From positions 186,001 through 250,000 of the forward strand of contig NZ_JACHGN010000012.1 in NCBI RefSeq assembly GCF_014202315.1: a stretch of 64,000 nucleotides of DNA, read 5' to 3'. Position numbers and translations under genes: made by a program. Below are positions 61,793 through 64,000 of this stretch, piece after piece. The first letter of the stretch is position 1. Each line of letters starts with the position of its first letter. The notes under the pieces are model-generated. The model ran no database searches. It had not been told where the DNA came from and saw nothing but the letters and a program-made list of their open reading frames with translations. The DNA is from Thermocatellispora tengchongensis (GTDB lineage: Bacteria > Actinomycetota > Actinomycetes > Streptosporangiales > Streptosporangiaceae).

Positions 61793-63553
61793 TCAGCCTT
61801 GGGCGGGCTGGAGGTTGGTCAGGGTGTAGATGCCGCCGAGCTCGATCCAGTTCCGCCACAGCGTAGGCGGGTTCTTGGGCGCGCTGCCCTCGGCCGACGG
61901 CCAGTTCTTCCACGCGGTGGAGGTGGTCTGCGACCACAGGCCGTTGTACCAGAGCGGGATGACCGGCATCTCGTCGAGGTGGATCTTCTGCAGCTCAGAG
62001 GTGATCTTCGCCATGCCCTCGACGTCCTCGACCTTGGTGCGGTCGAGGTCCTGGGTCAGCTCCCAGGCGCGCTCGTTCTCGTACCGGCCGAAGTTGACCG
62101 TGTTCTGCTGCTTCTGCACCGGCAGGCGGAACAGGTAGTCGTAGTACAGCCACGGCGTGTTGCTGAGCTGGCGCTCGTTGTTGATCATCAGGTCGAAGTC
62201 GCCGCTGCTGCGGTCGGAGACCAGCTTGGGGTACTCGGGGAAGACGGGCTCGACGTTGATGCCGGCCTTCTTGGCGCTGGCGCTGATCACGCGGATCGAC
62301 TCCATCCAGTCGGTCCAGCCGTTGGGCACGGCCAGCTCCAGCTCGATCTTGGAGCCGTCCTTGTTCTCCACCAGGCCGTCGCCGTCGCGGTCGCGGTAGC
62401 CGGCGTCGGCCAGCAGCTTCTTGGCCTTGGCCTCGTCGTAGGTGAAGCCCTGGGAGCTCACCACGCTCTTGTCGACGAACTTGTCCCACTGCGGCAGCAG
62501 GCCGGTCGGGCTCGCGGGCAGCACCAGGTTGCCGTACACCTTCTCCACGATCGTCTTCAGGTCGATGGAGTGGGCCAGCGCCTTGCGGAACTCGGGGTCG
62601 TCCATGGGCTTGCGGGTGGTGTTGGGCACCAGCCAGGCGGTGTTGGCCGAGAGCATGTACGGCGGCTTGGAGTAGTAGGTCTTGATGCCGAAGTTGCCGT
62701 TGACCAGGTTGGCGATGCCGGGCAGGAAGTTGTTGCTGAGGTCCAGGCCGTTCTGCAGCAGCAGGCCCAGCGCGACCTCGTTGCTGCCGTTGACGATGTC
62801 GACGATGTACTTGGGCTTGACGTCCAGGTTGAGCGCCTTGGTGGCCCACCAGCCGTCGCGCTTGACCCACACCATGCGGTCCTGGTCATGGCTGTGGTAG
62901 GCGTACGGGCCGGTGCCGACCGGCTTCTCGTTCAGCCCGTCGAGCACCTCCTTCTCCGACCGGCCGTCCCAGACGTGCTTGGGCACGATCGCCCGGCTGT
63001 AGAGGTGGTTGGCGAACTGCTGGTAGTTGGCCTCCTTGAAGGTGAACTTCACCGTGGCCGGATCGACCGCCTCCACCTTCTCCAGGAACTCCCACAGCGG
63101 GTGATAGGGGATGGTCTCCATCTTGCCCAGCTCGAAGGTGTACACCACGTCGTCGGCGACCAGCGGCTTGCCGTCGGACCAGGTGACGCCCTGGCGCAGC
63201 TTCAGGGTGTACTCCTTGTCACCGGTCCAGCTTCCGCTCTCGGCCAGCCAGGGGGTGAACTCGCCCTTCTGCGTGTCGTACAGGAACAGGGTCTCGTAGC
63301 ACAGGCCCTTGGTGCCGGTCGCGAAGTCCCATTCCCGGATCGGGTTCCAGTTGGCCGGGGGGCCGTACTGGGTGCCGCTGGTGTAGAGCGTCTCGTTGCG
63401 CGGGAACTGGCCGTTCGCCGCCGCGGCGGGCGCGGAGGCGGCGCCGCTGGGCGGGGCGCTCTGCGGCGGCGTGGTCCCACCGCCGCCCGTGCACCCGGCC
63501 GCGACCATGGTGGCCGCGGCCAGGAGGATCATCAACCTGGACCGGTTTCGCAT
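61793..63553 (-). CDS. Family-5 extracellular solute-binding lipoprotein
   Basis: A 586-residue lipoprotein that captures the substrate for the downstream importer. The lipobox is MVAAGC (C21), followed by a Ser/Pro/Ala linker. The mature part has the SBP_bac_5 pattern (KLRQGVTWSDGKPLVADDVVYTFE, core TWSDGKPLVADDVVYTFE). Family-5 proteins carry peptides, but a subgroup binds cello- and manno-oligosaccharides. The adjacent beta-mannosidase makes manno-oligosaccharides the likelier ligand. Confidence 0.9.
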   Translation of the reverse strand: MRNRSRLMILLAAATMVAAGCTGGGGTTPPQSAPPSGAASAPAAAANGQFPRNETLYTSGTQYGPPANWNPIREWDFATGTKGLCYETLFLYDTQKGEFTPWLAESGSWTGDKEYTLKLRQGVTWSDGKPLVADDVVYTFELGKMETIPYHPLWEFLEKVEAVDPATVKFTFKEANYQQFANHLYSRAIVPKHVWDGRSEKEVLDGLNEKPVGTGPYAYHSHDQDRMVWVKRDGWWATKALNLDVKPKYIVDIVNGSNEVALGLLLQNGLDLSNNFLPGIANLVNGNFGIKTYYSKPPYMLSANTAWLVPNTTRKPMDDPEFRKALAHSIDLKTIVEKVYGNLVLPASPTGLLPQWDKFVDKSVVSSQGFTYDEAKAKKLLADAGYRDRDGDGLVENKDGSKIELELAVPNGWTDWMESIRVISASAKKAGINVEPVFPEYPKLVSDRSSGDFDLMINNERQLSNTPWLYYDYLFRLPVQKQQNTVNFGRYENERAWELTQDLDRTKVEDVEGMAKITSELQKIHLDEMPVIPLWYNGLWSQTTSTAWKNWPSAEGSAPKNPPTLWRNWIELGGIYTLTNLQPAQG

Positions 63554-63584
63554 CGTGCCACTCCTTCCTCCCTGGCGGAGGTCT

Positions 63585-64000
63585 TCATCGGGAACGATCT
63601 CCCAGAGCAGTGCGCCCCCCGAACGGCGCCTCGTTGACGCAGCGGAGCACCGGGTGGGCGGCGAGGGCGGCGACGTCGAGCCCGCCCGGAGCCGTCACAT
63701 GGAACCTGGCGCGCTCGCCAGGCAGCAGGGTCACCAGCATGTCGTCCACCGACGCGGCCGGGTCGAGCCGGTCGGGGAACAGCGCGAGGTCGCGGACCAG
63801 GGTGAGCGCGGTGACCGTGACCGTCGCGCCGCCGGGCGCGGGCTCGGCCAGCACCTCCATCCGGGCCGGCGGGTAGGCCATGTCCTTGTCCGGCGCGTAC
63901 GCCCACAGCGCGCGCACCCCGTCGAGTTCGGCGGCGAGGAGTTCCAGCCTGGGGTAGCCGGGCTCGGCCAGGGAGGCGGGCAGCGCGACGCGGGCGACCT
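63585..64000 (-). CDS. GH2-family beta-mannosidase, C-terminal fragment (start off window)
   Basis: The last ~138 residues of a larger protein. RVALPASLAEPGYPRLELLAAELDGVRALWAYAPDKDMAYP (core VRALWAYAPDKDMAYP) and LFPDRLDPAASVDDMLVTLLPGE are typical of the C-terminal Ig-like domain of GH2 beta-mannosidases. The catalytic domain is off the right edge, so this is inferred from the tail and the context. It lies 31 bp upstream of the binding-protein gene on the same strand, so enzyme and importer probably form one operon, as in Thermobifida fusca. Confidence 0.75.
   Translation of the reverse strand, partial: VARVALPASLAEPGYPRLELLAAELDGVRALWAYAPDKDMAYPPARMEVLAEPAPGGATVTVTALTLVRDLALFPDRLDPAASVDDMLVTLLPGERARFHVTAPGGLDVAALAAHPVLRCVNEAPFGGRTALGDRSR

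Overview
The window is chromosomal DNA of a very GC-rich actinobacterium. Supporting signs are mshC (mycothiol synthesis), a DUF3090 / SCO1664-like / MSMEG_4193-like gene block, a 6C-type small RNA, many GTG and TTG starts, leaderless-looking promoters, and a Cel6A-type cellulase preceded by a perfect CelR/CebR operator. The cellulase closely resembles Thermobifida fusca Cel6A, so I infer a member of the Streptosporangiales; the genus cannot be read from the sequence.

Layout. 1-3.1 kb: nitrate reductase (cut by the left edge) and a NarK transporter, both on the minus strand. 3.3-8.1 kb: peptide deformylase (+), then mshC, an NRDE protein, SCO1664-like, DUF3090 and phosphomutase-like genes (-). 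8.3-15.5 kb: aldo/keto reductase, a wall-spanning secreted protein, fabI-fabG (-), tldD-tldE (+), DUF3099. 15.56-15.68 kb: a three-hairpin C-loop small RNA. 15.9-19.2 kb: DUF6457-mobA-moaA (-) and rtcB (+). 20.0-25.3 kb: a TetR regulator with an acyl-CoA synthetase and enoyl-CoA hydratase, a TrmB/LuxR-like regulator, DUF3224. 25.3-31.4 kb: a STAS protein translationally coupled to an 1893-residue PAS/kinase/receiver/PP2C/RsbW-like fusion. 31.5-37.3 kb: GNAT, a Lon relic, AlkB-like dioxygenase, Cel6A and secreted proteins. 37.9-47.6 kb: FadD, a TRIC-type channel, a MocR regulator with a YczE-like membrane protein, a GH15 enzyme, LD-carboxypeptidase, sulfotransferase. 47.6-56.5 kb: ABC exporter, a second enoyl-CoA hydratase, a small HTH protein, an ABC-F protein, a greatly enlarged acVLRF1-type release factor, and a degenerate EAL-CBS protein. 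56.6-64 kb: hisG and hisE, then a family-5 oligosaccharide/oligopeptide ABC transporter behind the 3' end of a GH2 beta-mannosidase (cut by the right edge).

How it fits together. Most of the window is housekeeping. Two polysaccharide-use modules stand out: Cel6A with its CelR box, and beta-mannosidase with a family-5 ABC importer. The nitrate genes and the molybdenum-cofactor genes (mobA, moaA) lie 15 kb apart and serve the same enzyme class.

The most unusual property is widespread tandem duplication. Several genes have short tandem arrays whose first unit contains their own stop codon. Two conserved proteins (the PP2C fusion and the acVLRF1 protein) carry very long low-complexity inserts in the middle of a conserved domain, and in the acVLRF1 gene every repeat length I measured is a multiple of three. 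Other candidates for follow-up are the 6C-type RNA, the Lon remnant, the leaderless autoregulated TetR gene and a possible leader peptide ahead of the ABC-F gene.
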